A stretch of 64,000 nt of DNA, from positions 1-64,000 of the forward strand of contig CAVQVM010000012.1 of assembly GCA_963717085.1 (NCBI GenBank), given 5' to 3'. A model generated the notes under the pieces. That model was given only the letters and a program-made list of their open reading frames with translations, was not told the origin of the DNA and made no database searches. A program made the translations under genes and the position numbers. This DNA comes from DASQUK01 sp963717085 (GTDB taxonomy: Bacteria > Actinomycetota > Acidimicrobiia > Acidimicrobiales > VFJN01). Positions 16,884 to 25,439 of the stretch are shown piece by piece; the first letter of the stretch is position 1; each line of letters begins with the position of its first letter.

Positions 16884-18095
16884 CTACATATTCCCGATCG
16901 GGAAGCGGGCGCGCACACGGAAGCCGCGGCCGGGTCGCGGGCCGGCCTCGAACGTCCCGTTCAGTGCCTGCACCCGTTCTCGCATGCCGGCGATGCCCCG
17001 CCCCGCGCCGTCACGGGGAAGCACGGGCGCGCCCACCCCGTCGTCGTCGACCTGCACGGTGAGGCGCTCGTCGCCGTAGTCGAGCCGCACCCGCGCGCCG
17101 CCGGTGCCGGCGTGGCGGACGACGTTGGTCAGCGCCTCCTGCACGATGCGGAAGGCGGCCAGATCGACGCCGGCGGATACCGGCCGGGACTCGCCCGAGA
17201 CGTCCAGCGTCACGTCCAGCCCGGCGGAGCGCGTGCGCTCCACGAGCCCCGGCAGGTCGCGGAGCCCGGCGGTTGGGGCCCGGGGCGCGGTCGTCCCGTC
17301 CTCGCTCCGCCGCAGCACGTCCAGCACCGACCGCAGCTCGCCGAGCGCCTCCTTGCTGGCGTCCTTGATGGCGGTGAGGGCGGGTCGGGCCTGGTCGGGC
17401 CGCTCGTCCAGGAGGTGGAGCGCGACGCCGGCCTGCACGTTGATGAGCGAGATGTTGTGGGCCAGGACGTCGTGGAGCTCGCGGGCGATGAGCAGGCGCT
17501 CCTCGCTGGCGCGGCGGCGCGCCTCCTCCGCCTCGACGTGGGCCAGCTCCGCCCGCCGCTCGCGGCGGTTGCGGATGATCTCGGCCCCGGTGCCCAGCAC
17601 CAGCAGCCATGCCGCGAGCCCCAGCGCCTGGCCCAAGTTCCACGACTCCTGGTGGAGCAGCGGTGGGAGCACGGTGAACCCCAGGTACCCCACCGCCAGC
17701 GTGCCCCAAGCGAATGCCCGGCGCCCGGCCAGCACCGCACTGACGAGTGCGACGATCAGGGCCGGGAAGCCGGCCGGGCCCCGGGGGTAGTCGGTCAGCC
17801 AGTACGCGAGCGCCGCCGAGAACGCGACGGCCAGCGACACCTCGGGCCAGCGACGGCGGACGAGCAGTGCCGCCGGCCCCGCGAGGAGGAGCGCGACACC
17901 GAGGGCGTCGAGTGACCAGCGCTCGGGCTGGCGATGGCTGGCGGCCGCGGTGCCACCGACCTGCAGGACCGCCACCACCACCGCCGGGAAGACGTCAGGC
18001 CACCACCGCAGGCCCCGCCCCCGCGCGAACAGCTGGGGGAGGCCGACTCGGCCGCGGGTCACGCGGGCGGGATCGGTGGTGGCCACGGACAGCAC
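16884..18095 (-). CDS. Membrane histidine kinase, HisKA_3 type
   Basis: About 403 residues if GTG 18095 is used; GTGs at 18086 and 18062 are alternatives and none has a clear ribosome-binding site. The N-terminal half has several hydrophobic spans (multi-helix membrane sensor with short loops). A helical linker follows, then the HisKA_3 phospho-acceptor segment IARELHDVLAHNISLINVQA and a HATPase domain with EALTNVVRHAGT and DDGVGAP, then GAGRGIAGMRERV. Absence of a large extracytoplasmic domain suggests sensing within the membrane. It is co-transcribed with the response regulator (4 bp gap) and divergent from a second kinase gene with 153 bp between the starts. Confidence 0.88.
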   Translation of the reverse strand: MLSVATTDPARVTRGRVGLPQLFARGRGLRWWPDVFPAVVVAVLQVGGTAAASHRQPERWSLDALGVALLLAGPAALLVRRRWPEVSLAVAFSAALAYWLTDYPRGPAGFPALIVALVSAVLAGRRAFAWGTLAVGYLGFTVLPPLLHQESWNLGQALGLAAWLLVLGTGAEIIRNRRERRAELAHVEAEEARRRASEERLLIARELHDVLAHNISLINVQAGVALHLLDERPDQARPALTAIKDASKEALGELRSVLDVLRRSEDGTTAPRAPTAGLRDLPGLVERTRSAGLDVTLDVSGESRPVSAGVDLAAFRIVQEALTNVVRHAGTGGARVRLDYGDERLTVQVDDDGVGAPVLPRDGAGRGIAGMRERVQALNGTFEAGPRPGRGFRVRARFPIGNM

Positions 18096-18248
18096 GGTAC
18101 GGCCGCCGCAGGTCGTCGGCATCCACCGCCCGGAGCATCGGCGTGTACCGCGCCCGCAGTAGGCGGCCCCGCTCCCCACCGGGTAGGGACAACCCCACCT
18201 AGTCATTTCCCGCTCGCTCCATGTCGCCGCAAGCCGCAGTTCCTTACC

Positions 18249-19517
18249 GTGGTGCTCGTGATCCGAGATCTGCTCCGACCGTGGCGCGAGTCGTTGACGT
18301 GGTGGCGGCTGACGCACCTCATCCTCGGCGTGTTCATCGGCATCGCGACGTTCACGCTGATGGTCGTGCTGCTGGCGCTGTCGATCAGCCTGCTGATCAC
18401 GTTCCCGCTGGCGCTGCCGTTCGTCTGGGCGCTGTTCGTTGTGGCCCGAGGCATCGGCCACGTCGAACGCAGCCGCTACGCCGCGCTGCTAGGCGTCGAG
18501 ATGGTCGATCCGGTCCCGCCCCTCCGGGAGACATCGCTGTGGCGGCGGCTGGTCGAGCGGGTGAAGACGCGCCCGCGCTGGCGCGAGATCGTCTACGGCG
18601 TGGTGCAGCTGCCGGTGAGCCTGTTGACCATGCTCCCCACGGTGGCGGCGTGGTGCGGCTCGGCCGTACTACTTGCGTTGCCGGTCTACGTGAGCCACAT
18701 GCCGGGCGGCACCGCCAAGTTCGGGCTGTTCGAGGTGTCGCAGGGTGCTGCGTCGGCGCTGGCGGCGCTGGTGGGCGCGGCCGGCCTGGTGTTCGTCGCC
18801 CCCTGGGTCACGCACACGATGGCGGCGATCGACACCGCCGTGGGCCGCCGGCTGCTGAGCCTGCCGCCCCAGGAGGCGGTCGACCGTCGCGTGGCGCAGC
18901 TCGAGACCAGCCGGGCGGCGGCCGTGGACAGCGCCGAGGCCGAGCGGCGGCGTATCGAGCGCGACCTGCACGACGGCGCCCAGCAGCGGCTGGTGGCGCT
19001 GGCCGTGGACCTGGGCAACGCCCGCGAGCGGCTCGAGGTCGACCCGGAGGGTGGGCGCGCGCTGGTGGCGGAGGCCCACGAGGAGGCCAAGGCCGCGCTG
19101 AAGGAGATCCGCGACCTGGTGCGCGGCATCCATCCCGTGATCCTCGAGGACCGCGGCCTCGACGCCGCTCTCTCCGCCATCGTGGCCCGCTCGCCCGTGC
19201 CGGTCCGCCTGGACATCGACGTGGCCGAGCGGCCGTCGGCGGCGGTCGAGAGCACCGCGTACTTCGTGGTCGCCGAGGCGCTCACCAACGTCGCCCGCCA
19301 CGCCGAGGCCACATCGGCGACGGTCACGATCGCGCGTGCCGGCGACCGCCTGGTCATCGAGGTGCGCGACGACGGGCGGGGCGGCGCCACCCCCGAGGCC
19401 GGTACCGGCCTGCGCGGGCTGCGAGACCGGGTGATGGCCCATGGCGGCAGCATGCATGTGGTCAGCCCCCCGGGGGGACCGACGACGCTGCTGGTGGAGC
19501 TCCCATGCGGATCGTGA
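18249..19517 (+). CDS. Histidine kinase with putative Sensor domain
   Basis: About 422 residues from GTG 18249; GTGs at 18252 and 18258 are equally possible. The N-terminal region (about 1-215) matches the actinobacterial Sensor domain: a hydrophobic pair (LILGVFIGIATFTLMVVLLA, then FVWALFVVARGIG), the segment ERSRYAALLGVEM and two further membrane spans. HisKA_3 follows with ERDLHDGAQQRLVALAVDLG, then HATPase with EALTNVARHAEA and DDGRGGA, then GTGLRGLRDRV. The stop overlaps the response regulator start by 13 nt. With the DUF4097 gene downstream the set resembles LiaFSR-like envelope-stress loci (inference). Confidence 0.9.
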   Translation: MVLVIRDLLRPWRESLTWWRLTHLILGVFIGIATFTLMVVLLALSISLLITFPLALPFVWALFVVARGIGHVERSRYAALLGVEMVDPVPPLRETSLWRRLVERVKTRPRWREIVYGVVQLPVSLLTMLPTVAAWCGSAVLLALPVYVSHMPGGTAKFGLFEVSQGAASALAALVGAAGLVFVAPWVTHTMAAIDTAVGRRLLSLPPQEAVDRRVAQLETSRAAAVDSAEAERRRIERDLHDGAQQRLVALAVDLGNARERLEVDPEGGRALVAEAHEEAKAALKEIRDLVRGIHPVILEDRGLDAALSAIVARSPVPVRLDIDVAERPSAAVESTAYFVVAEALTNVARHAEATSATVTIARAGDRLVIEVRDDGRGGATPEAGTGLRGLRDRVMAHGGSMHVVSPPGGPTTLLVELPCGS

Positions 19518-20149
19518 TCGCCGAGGATTCCGTGCTCCTGCGCGCCGGGCTCACCCGGCTGCTCGCCGACGCGGGGGAGGAGGTGATCGCCGCCGTCGAC
19601 AACGCCGACGACCTGCTCACGGTGGTCGAGCGCCACCAGCCCGATCTGGCGGTGGTCGACGTGCGCATGCCCCCGACCCACACCGACGACGGCCTCCGCG
19701 CCGCGCTGCAGATCCGGGGACAGTGGCCGGCCATCGCCATCCTCGTCCTATCGCAGTACGTCGAGGAGACGTACGCCACCGAGCTCCTGGCCGACGACAC
19801 CAGCGGGCTCGGCTACCTACTCAAGGACCGCATCGCCGACGTCGCCGAGTTCCTCGACGGCGTGCGGCGCGTGGGCGCCGGGGGCACGGTCCTCGACCCC
19901 GAGGTCGTGGCCCAACTCCTGGCCCGGTCGCGTCGGCGGGACCCATTGGACCGCCTGTCGCCTCGCGAGCGCGAGGTGCTCGGGCTCATGGCCGAGGGGC
20001 GCTCCAACGCCGCCATCGCCCGTGAGCTCGTGGTGAGCGACGGCGCCGTCGAGAAGCACGTGAGCAACATCTTCACCAAGTTGGACCTGCCGCCCACCGA
20101 GCACGATCACCGCCGCGTGCTCGCCGTACTGCGGTGGCTCGAGACCTGA
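19505..20149 (+). CDS. LuxR-family response regulator (Sensor-kinase partner)
   Basis: A 214-residue regulator starting at ATG 19505 inside the end of the kinase gene. The receiver begins MRIVIAEDSVLLRAGL; the phospho-acceptor is the Asp in VVDVRMPP, with SQYVEETYATELL and LLKDRI following. The LuxR HTH reads LSPREREVLGLMAEGRSNAA followed by VEKHVSNIFTKLDL. The receiver has a TDDGLRAA insertion after RMPPTH that is common in this subfamily. It probably activates the DUF4097 gene 9 bp downstream and possibly itself. Sequence relatedness to the regulator at 16208 is only at family level. Confidence 0.92.
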   Translation: MRIVIAEDSVLLRAGLTRLLADAGEEVIAAVDNADDLLTVVERHQPDLAVVDVRMPPTHTDDGLRAALQIRGQWPAIAILVLSQYVEETYATELLADDTSGLGYLLKDRIADVAEFLDGVRRVGAGGTVLDPEVVAQLLARSRRRDPLDRLSPREREVLGLMAEGRSNAAIARELVVSDGAVEKHVSNIFTKLDLPPTEHDHRRVLAVLRWLET

Positions 20150-20158
20150 GGGACTGCC

Positions 20159-20962
20159 ATGCCCGACACCGTCACCCCCTCGCGGCGTGTCCGCCGGACC
20201 TGGCTCATCGTCGGCAGCCTCGTCACCGTGCCCGTGTTGCTGCTTGGCGCGACCCAGGTGGCCAGCGCTCTGGCCCACGAGGAGCGCACCGAGGTTACGG
20301 AGTTCGACGCCGGCGGCCTGCAGAGCGTCGACGTCGACAACGCGGCCGGGTCGGTCCGCATCGTCGGTGTCGAGGACACCGACACGGTCACGGTGACCGC
20401 TCGCATCAGCGATGGCTGGCGGGCGACGGGCCACGACGTACGGCGCGACGGCGACCGGCTAGTCGTCGAGGGCACGTGCCCGATATTTCTGTCGGACTGG
20501 TGCAACGTGAGTTTCACGATCGAGGTGCCATCGGATCTCGCGGTCTCCGCCGAGACGGACAGCGGCCGGGTCACCGTCACCGACATCGCCGGCGACGTCG
20601 AGGCGTCGTCCGACGATGGCCGGATCGAGCTGGCCCGGATCGAGGGAGACGTCGTGCTCCACAGCGACAACGGCTCGGTGACAGCCACCGGGATCCGGCG
20701 GGCCTCACGCGCGGAGGCGACGTCCGACAACGGTGGCGTGCGGCTCGAGTTCCTCGACCCGCCCGACGACGTGGTGGCCACCTCGGACAACGGCTCGGTG
20801 GACGTCGTGATCCCCGACGACGGCGCGATCGCCTACAAGGTCGACGCCCAGAGCGACAACGGCACCGTGTCGTTCCCGGTCCGCACGGACCCCGACGGCG
20901 ACCGCACGATCACGGCGCAGTCCGACAACGGGGACGTGACGATCACCTACGCCCTGGACTGA
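20159..20962 (+). CDS. DUF4097 beta-helix repeat membrane/surface protein
   Basis: A 267-residue protein: basic N terminus, one signal-anchor helix (LIVGSLVTVPVLLLGATQVA), then a beta-strand repeat region. Six turns carry S-D-(N/D)-G: SSDDGRIEL, HSDNGSVTA, TSDNGGVRL, TSDNGSVDV, QSDNGTVSF and QSDNGDVTI, spaced about 20-30 residues. This is the DUF4097/adhesin-like fold, also found in LiaG of Bacillus. It is presumably extracytoplasmic and structural or sensory; no catalytic residues are apparent. It lies 9 bp after the response regulator, so it is likely the output gene of that two-component system. Two cysteines (EGTCPIF, SDWCN) could form a disulfide. Confidence 0.88.
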   Translation: MPDTVTPSRRVRRTWLIVGSLVTVPVLLLGATQVASALAHEERTEVTEFDAGGLQSVDVDNAAGSVRIVGVEDTDTVTVTARISDGWRATGHDVRRDGDRLVVEGTCPIFLSDWCNVSFTIEVPSDLAVSAETDSGRVTVTDIAGDVEASSDDGRIELARIEGDVVLHSDNGSVTATGIRRASRAEATSDNGGVRLEFLDPPDDVVATSDNGSVDVVIPDDGAIAYKVDAQSDNGTVSFPVRTDPDGDRTITAQSDNGDVTITYALD

Positions 20963-20974
20963 GCTCGGCCCCGG

Positions 20975-23308
20975 TCAGCCGCCCGATGTCGATGTCGACG
21001 AGTCGGTGGAGCCAGTCGAGCCCGTCGACGAGGACGACGACGGGGGGGCGGTGGTGGTGGTCGGGCACGGCGTGGGCGTCGTCGTGGTGGTGCTCGTCGT
21101 GGTGGTGCCGCTGGTGGGCGTGGAGGCACCACAGGGCACGGTCGTGGACGTGGTGCTCGACGTCGTGGGCGTCGTCGTCGTGGTCGTGGACTGCGGCGTG
21201 GTGGTGGTCGTCGACGGCCGCGTCGTGGTGGTAGTAGTGCTGCCGGGCTTGGCCGGCTGCGTCGTAGGAGTGGTGGCCGGGGGAGAGGTCGGCCCGGCTG
21301 TGCCGGGCGGCCTCGTCGGCCGCACGGTCGTCCCGGCCCTGCGCGGCACCGCGGTACCGGGGGCGGCCACCGCGCCGGTGTCGGGGGCGTCGGTCGAGAC
21401 CTGGCGTGACGTCGTTGTCGTGCCGGAGCCGGAGCCGAGGATGCTGGTGAAGGCGAGTAGCTGGGAGGTGATGGAGCGCTCGCAGTTCACGTCGCGGGGG
21501 AGCTCACCGCCGTTGAACCACTTGAGGGCCCGGACGAAGTCTCCGCAGCGTTCGGTGTCCTCGCGGACGCTCGGTCGGAACCCGACGGCGATGTTGACTG
21601 CGGCCATGTCGTACTGGTCGGCGGCGTGGTTGATGTCGCGGGCCACGGTCCAGTACCAGGCGGCGACCTGGGCGCTGGTCGCGGGGGTGGCCGCGAGGTC
21701 GGGTTCGGCCTCCAGGTCCAGGCCGAGGTCTGCGCCCGCGGCGCGGTAGTTGAAGTCGCCGGTGAGCTGGATGAAGCCGCGACCCCGGTAGGTGGAGGGG
21801 TTGCTGGCCTCGACGGCGTTGGCTCGGAAGTCGCTCTCGTTGTGGATGGTCGCCAGGAAGGCGGCCTTGCGGGCGGGGGTGGTCGCTCCGGCGCGGAGCA
21901 TGGCTTCGTTCAGCGCCGGGAGCTGGGCTTCGACGGCGGCCTCGTCCGTGAACGGCCCGAAGATCGCGTCCAGGTCGTCGAGCGTGACGACGTCGACCCC
22001 GTTCCAGTCGCCGGCGAGCGGCAGCAGGTCGGCCGCGGGCCCCTCGCCGGTCTCGAGGACGGCGGCGCGGCGGGTCGGCTTCCTGAGATCGGGGCCGCTC
22101 AGCTCGAACGTCGCCGTTTCCCGCTGGTAGACGCCGACGGTGTCGCGGCCGTCGCCGTCCCAGTCGCCCACCACCGGCACCGCCGCGGCGCCGACGGTGC
22201 CGAAGCCGACGGAGGGAAGGTCGCCGCCGGCCTCGTTGCGCAGATGGAACACGCCGTCACGCGCCCGGTAGAGGCCGAAGCTGTCGCGGCCGTCGCCGTC
22301 CCAGTCGCCCACGACCGGCAACACGTCAGAGGCACCCGGCCAGCCGAACCGGACGCCGGGCAAGGTCCTGCCCGCGTCGTCGCGCACGACGAACGTGGCG
22401 TCGGCCCGGCGGTACAGCCCGACGCTGTCGCGCCCGTCGCCGTTCCAGTCGCCCGCCAGCGGTACCACGTCCGCGTCGCCGGGCGTACCGAAGCGCACCG
22501 GGGCCGCCGTCTTGCCGGCCTCGTCTCGGAGGTGGAAGGTGGCGTCGAGGCGGCGGTAGATGCCGACCGTGTCGGTCCCGTCGCCATTCCAGTCGCCCGC
22601 CACGGGCAGCGTGCTGCCCTCGGGTGCGTGGCCGTACGCGAATGCCGGCAACGCCGATCCACCCTCGATGCGCAGCTCGGTGCTGGCCCGGGACCGCCGG
22701 TACAGGCCCACCGCGTCCGCGCCGCCCCCCACCTGGCCCGGCGCCCAGCGGCTGATGAACCCGAACGGGTCCACTGTGCAGGGCTCACTGCTCGACAGCT
22801 CGCCACACCGATTGATCTGGAAATGGATGTGCGACGGCGTCGTCCGCGCGTTGCCCGTGTGGCCCACCCGGCCGATCAGCTGGCCCCGCCCCACCCGCTG
22901 GCCCGCGGTCACGTAGTTCGCCGAGTTGTGGGCGTACCAGTAGGCCACGCCTGAGTCACCCACCAGCCAGATGCTCAGGCCCCCGTTGCTGTCGTCGGTC
23001 CCGTCGACCTTGGCGATCACACCTGGCTCGACGGCGACGATCGGGGCGCCCTCGGGCGCGAAGATGTCGTTGCCCTTGTGCTTTCGCCGGCAGCCGTCCC
23101 GACAGGCGTGCCAGTCGTCCGAGAACGACGCCTCGTACGGCGCGGCCACCGGGAACGAATTGATCGGCGGAACGACCGCTGCGTCCGGCAGAGGCTCCGG
23201 GTCCGGAGGCGCCGCGCTTGCCGGCGAGGGCAGCAGCGACGCACCCAGGCCGGCGAGGACCAGGGCAGTGGCGAACGCCCGCGCGGTCACCCTCGACGCC
23301 AACTGCAC
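20975..23308 (-). CDS. Secreted M23 peptidase / FG-GAP repeats / GH19-like hydrolase with Thr-rich tail
   Basis: About 777 residues from GTG 23308, giving a typical signal peptide ending ASAA. Order: M23 endopeptidase domain (HKGNDIFAPEGAPIVAVEPG and SHIHFQIN, the two metal-binding blocks); five repeats built on GDWNGDGxDxVGLYR; and a GH19/lysozyme-like domain (IHNESDF, YRGRGFIQLTGDFNYRAAG, WYWTVARDIN). A Thr/Pro/Ser tail of about 130 residues follows, probably O-glycosylated in the wall. It likely cleaves both peptide and glycan strands of peptidoglycan, or chitin. The DNA of the tail (about 20975-21330) is low-complexity ACC/ACG repeats. The gene is convergent with the DUF4097 gene, 12 bp apart. 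Confidence 0.86.
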   Translation of the reverse strand: MQLASRVTARAFATALVLAGLGASLLPSPASAAPPDPEPLPDAAVVPPINSFPVAAPYEASFSDDWHACRDGCRRKHKGNDIFAPEGAPIVAVEPGVIAKVDGTDDSNGGLSIWLVGDSGVAYWYAHNSANYVTAGQRVGRGQLIGRVGHTGNARTTPSHIHFQINRCGELSSSEPCTVDPFGFISRWAPGQVGGGADAVGLYRRSRASTELRIEGGSALPAFAYGHAPEGSTLPVAGDWNGDGTDTVGIYRRLDATFHLRDEAGKTAAPVRFGTPGDADVVPLAGDWNGDGRDSVGLYRRADATFVVRDDAGRTLPGVRFGWPGASDVLPVVGDWDGDGRDSFGLYRARDGVFHLRNEAGGDLPSVGFGTVGAAAVPVVGDWDGDGRDTVGVYQRETATFELSGPDLRKPTRRAAVLETGEGPAADLLPLAGDWNGVDVVTLDDLDAIFGPFTDEAAVEAQLPALNEAMLRAGATTPARKAAFLATIHNESDFRANAVEASNPSTYRGRGFIQLTGDFNYRAAGADLGLDLEAEPDLAATPATSAQVAAWYWTVARDINHAADQYDMAAVNIAVGFRPSVREDTERCGDFVRALKWFNGGELPRDVNCERSITSQLLAFTSILGSGSGTTTTSRQVSTDAPDTGAVAAPGTAVPRRAGTTVRPTRPPGTAGPTSPPATTPTTQPAKPGSTTTTTTRPSTTTTTPQSTTTTTTPTTSSTTSTTVPCGASTPTSGTTTTSTTTTTPTPCPTTTTAPPSSSSSTGSTGSTDSSTSTSGG

Positions 23309-23518
23309 GCCCAGCAGGCTAGGGCAACGGGACCCACCGATGAAGCGCGTCCCGGTCAACGATGGGCAAACGCTCGTCGTGCGCCGCCATGAACGCCGAG
23401 TGTGCGGGGACCATCGAGAGCGCTAAATCGCCGTCCGTGACACGCGGTGGCACGGACCGGACGGCCGCGTCACGCCCCTATGGATGAGCCCGCCGTCGGC
23501 CCCGGAGGCGACCGAACC

Positions 23519-23914
23519 ATGACCGAGTTGCACCCCAACGTCACGACCTACCTGCAGGCGATCGACGCCTTCAATCGCGACGACCTCGCCGCCGTCCATG
23601 ACCACGTGCGCAGCGACGTCGTGTACCGGATCCCGGGCCGCAGCCCTGTCGCCGGCGAATTCCATGGCATCGACGGCTTCGCCGAGATCCTGCGCCGGTT
23701 GCGGGACGAGTCGGGCGGGACGATCGCGCTCGAGCCCCTGACCGTGCTGGCCGACGACCAGAACCTCATCGCCCGCTGCCGCGTGACCGCGGACCGCGGT
23801 GGGAGGCGCCTAGACACCGAGAACTGCTATGCGTTCCGCTTCGTCGACGGCAAGCTCGCCGAGGGGACCGTGTTCGTCTCCGATCCCCATCACGTCGACG
23901 AGTTCTGGTCCTGA
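23519..23914 (+). CDS. SnoaL/NTF2-like protein
   Basis: A 131-residue cone-shaped NTF2-like fold: YLQAIDAFNRDDLAAVHDHV, VYRIPGRSPVAGEFHGIDGF and CYAFRFVDGKLAEGTVFVSD follow the SnoaL/ketosteroid-isomerase-like pattern. ATG 23519 has GGAGG about 11 nt upstream; an ATG at 23480 would add 13 poorly conserved residues. Function cannot be assigned; family members are isomerases, hydrolases or binding proteins, and the gene has no informative neighbours. A second NTF2-like gene occurs at 61129 but is not closely related. Confidence 0.75.
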   Translation: MTELHPNVTTYLQAIDAFNRDDLAAVHDHVRSDVVYRIPGRSPVAGEFHGIDGFAEILRRLRDESGGTIALEPLTVLADDQNLIARCRVTADRGGRRLDTENCYAFRFVDGKLAEGTVFVSDPHHVDEFWS

Positions 23915-24044
23915 CGGACGGCCCTCAGCTCGCGGTCGACGAGACCCTGCGCCCACGGGTCGAAGATCGCCGCACGAGCAGCTGCTCGTAGGCATCCGCG
24001 CTCGAGCCCGTGAGCTGCCAGCCGTGCTCGAGGTCGCGCGCGGC

Positions 24045-25301
24045 TCACTGCTGCCGGCCCGCGATGTGCTCGACGATGTGGGCGGCGTCGGCGCCGACAC
24101 CGGCGAAGACTGCGGATGGCTGCGAGTGCAGCCACGGCAGTCCTACCGCGTACAGGCCAGGGTGGGTGGTGACTCCCCGCGTGTGGCGGGGGTAGCCCCA
24201 CTCGTCCAACACCGGAAGGTCGACCCACCCGAAGTCGAGGCGGTACCCCGTTGCCCAGACGACGGCGCCGATGCCGGTTGCGTCGAGGTCGAGCTCGGTC
24301 GCCGTGGTCGGCGTGAAGTCGTCGGGCGCAGGCCGGTCGTCGGGCGGTGCACCGATGCCGGCTGCGGCGTCGTAGGCGTCGAACAGCGGGCGGAAGCGCT
24401 CGTCGAACCAGCGGTCGGCGAAGGCCAGCCGGTCGGCGAGATCGTCGCTGAACCGCACCGTCCTGCCCGCCGCCGACTCGAGACGTCCGTACAGGCGCAT
24501 GCCACGGTGGGCGAACTCACGTAGGTCGATGTCGTGACCCCCGTCCTTGCCCGACACCTGGGGCTGGCAGGCGAAGCGCGCCGCGGGGGACGGCAGGTCG
24601 TCGACCGTCGGGACGGGGATCCCATGATCGGCGCCGTGCTGGAAGACCTGGACCAGCCACCAAGCGATGTCGCGGCCCCGGTAGCGGCGCGGTGCCCGGG
24701 GACACATCGACACCGCGATGTGCACGTCGCGACCGGCCTGGTGCAGCTCCTCTGCGATCTGCACGCCGGACTGCCCGGAGCCCACGACCAGCACGGCCCC
24801 ATCGGCGAGCTGGTCCGGCCGGCGGTAATCGCGCGAGTGCACCTGTTGGATGGAGCCGGCCAGTCCCTCGGCTGCCGCCGGCACCTTGGGCTGCGGGTAG
24901 GGCCCGGTCGCCAGCACGACGTTGCGGGCCCGGACGGTGGCGGCGCCGGTCTGCGCCTCCAGGTGGCCGTTCGAGGCCGACAGGCGATCCACGCCGGTAC
25001 CGAGCCGCACGGGCGCGTCGACCGTCTGCGCGTAGCGGTGGATGTGGGCCACCACGTCGTCGCGCGCCATGAACCCATCTGGGTCGGGCCCGTCGTACGG
25101 CATGCCGGGCAGCATCAGGGTGAAGTTCGGCGCGACGAGGCAGAAGCTGTCCCACCGGTCCAGCCAGGCACCGCCCAGCTGTTCGCGGCGGTCAAGGACC
25201 ATGTGGTCGACGCCCGCCTGCGTCAGCCAGTAGCTCGTGGCCAGGCCGGCCTGCCCGGCCCCGATCACGAGGGTGTCGATGATCTCGATGTTTTCGGCCA
25301 T
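24045..25301 (-). CDS. Flavin-containing monooxygenase-like FAD/NAD(P) oxidoreductase
   Basis: A 418-residue two-dinucleotide-fold flavoprotein: FAD site VIGAGQAGLATSYWL (about 12-26) with LDRREQLGGAW, and NAD(P) site VVGSGQSGVQIAEEL in mid-protein, plus the late VVWATGYRLDFGWV segment. This is the CzcO/FMO-like group that oxygenates soft heteroatoms or ketones using NADPH and O2. The substrate is unknown. It starts at ATG 25301 and is divergent from the ABC cassette at 25440. The 130 bp between its stop and the previous gene show nothing recognisable. Confidence 0.88.
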   Translation of the reverse strand: MAENIEIIDTLVIGAGQAGLATSYWLTQAGVDHMVLDRREQLGGAWLDRWDSFCLVAPNFTLMLPGMPYDGPDPDGFMARDDVVAHIHRYAQTVDAPVRLGTGVDRLSASNGHLEAQTGAATVRARNVVLATGPYPQPKVPAAAEGLAGSIQQVHSRDYRRPDQLADGAVLVVGSGQSGVQIAEELHQAGRDVHIAVSMCPRAPRRYRGRDIAWWLVQVFQHGADHGIPVPTVDDLPSPAARFACQPQVSGKDGGHDIDLREFAHRGMRLYGRLESAAGRTVRFSDDLADRLAFADRWFDERFRPLFDAYDAAAGIGAPPDDRPAPDDFTPTTATELDLDATGIGAVVWATGYRLDFGWVDLPVLDEWGYPRHTRGVTTHPGLYAVGLPWLHSQPSAVFAGVGADAAHIVEHIAGRQQ

Positions 25302-25439
25302 ACCGGCAGGGCGTGACGCGCCGTGCCACGCAACGGCACAAGTGGGGGCGGCGCCAGCGCCGGGGTGGGGCTACCCCCACCGGGAAGACGCCGGGGCGCT
25401 CCATTCACGCTCCGCGGGTTCGTCCGTACCGTCGACAAC

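Noticed and set aside
20975..21330. A possible CRISPR-like or tandem-repeat array
   Set aside because: The repeat is short low-complexity codon repetition with no regular spacer; it encodes a Thr/Pro/Ser tail.
21006..21749. A Val-rich plus-strand frame suggesting a membrane protein
   Set aside because: It is the reverse complement of the ACC/ACG codons that encode the Thr-rich tail of the secreted hydrolase; no domain or ribosome-binding site supports it.
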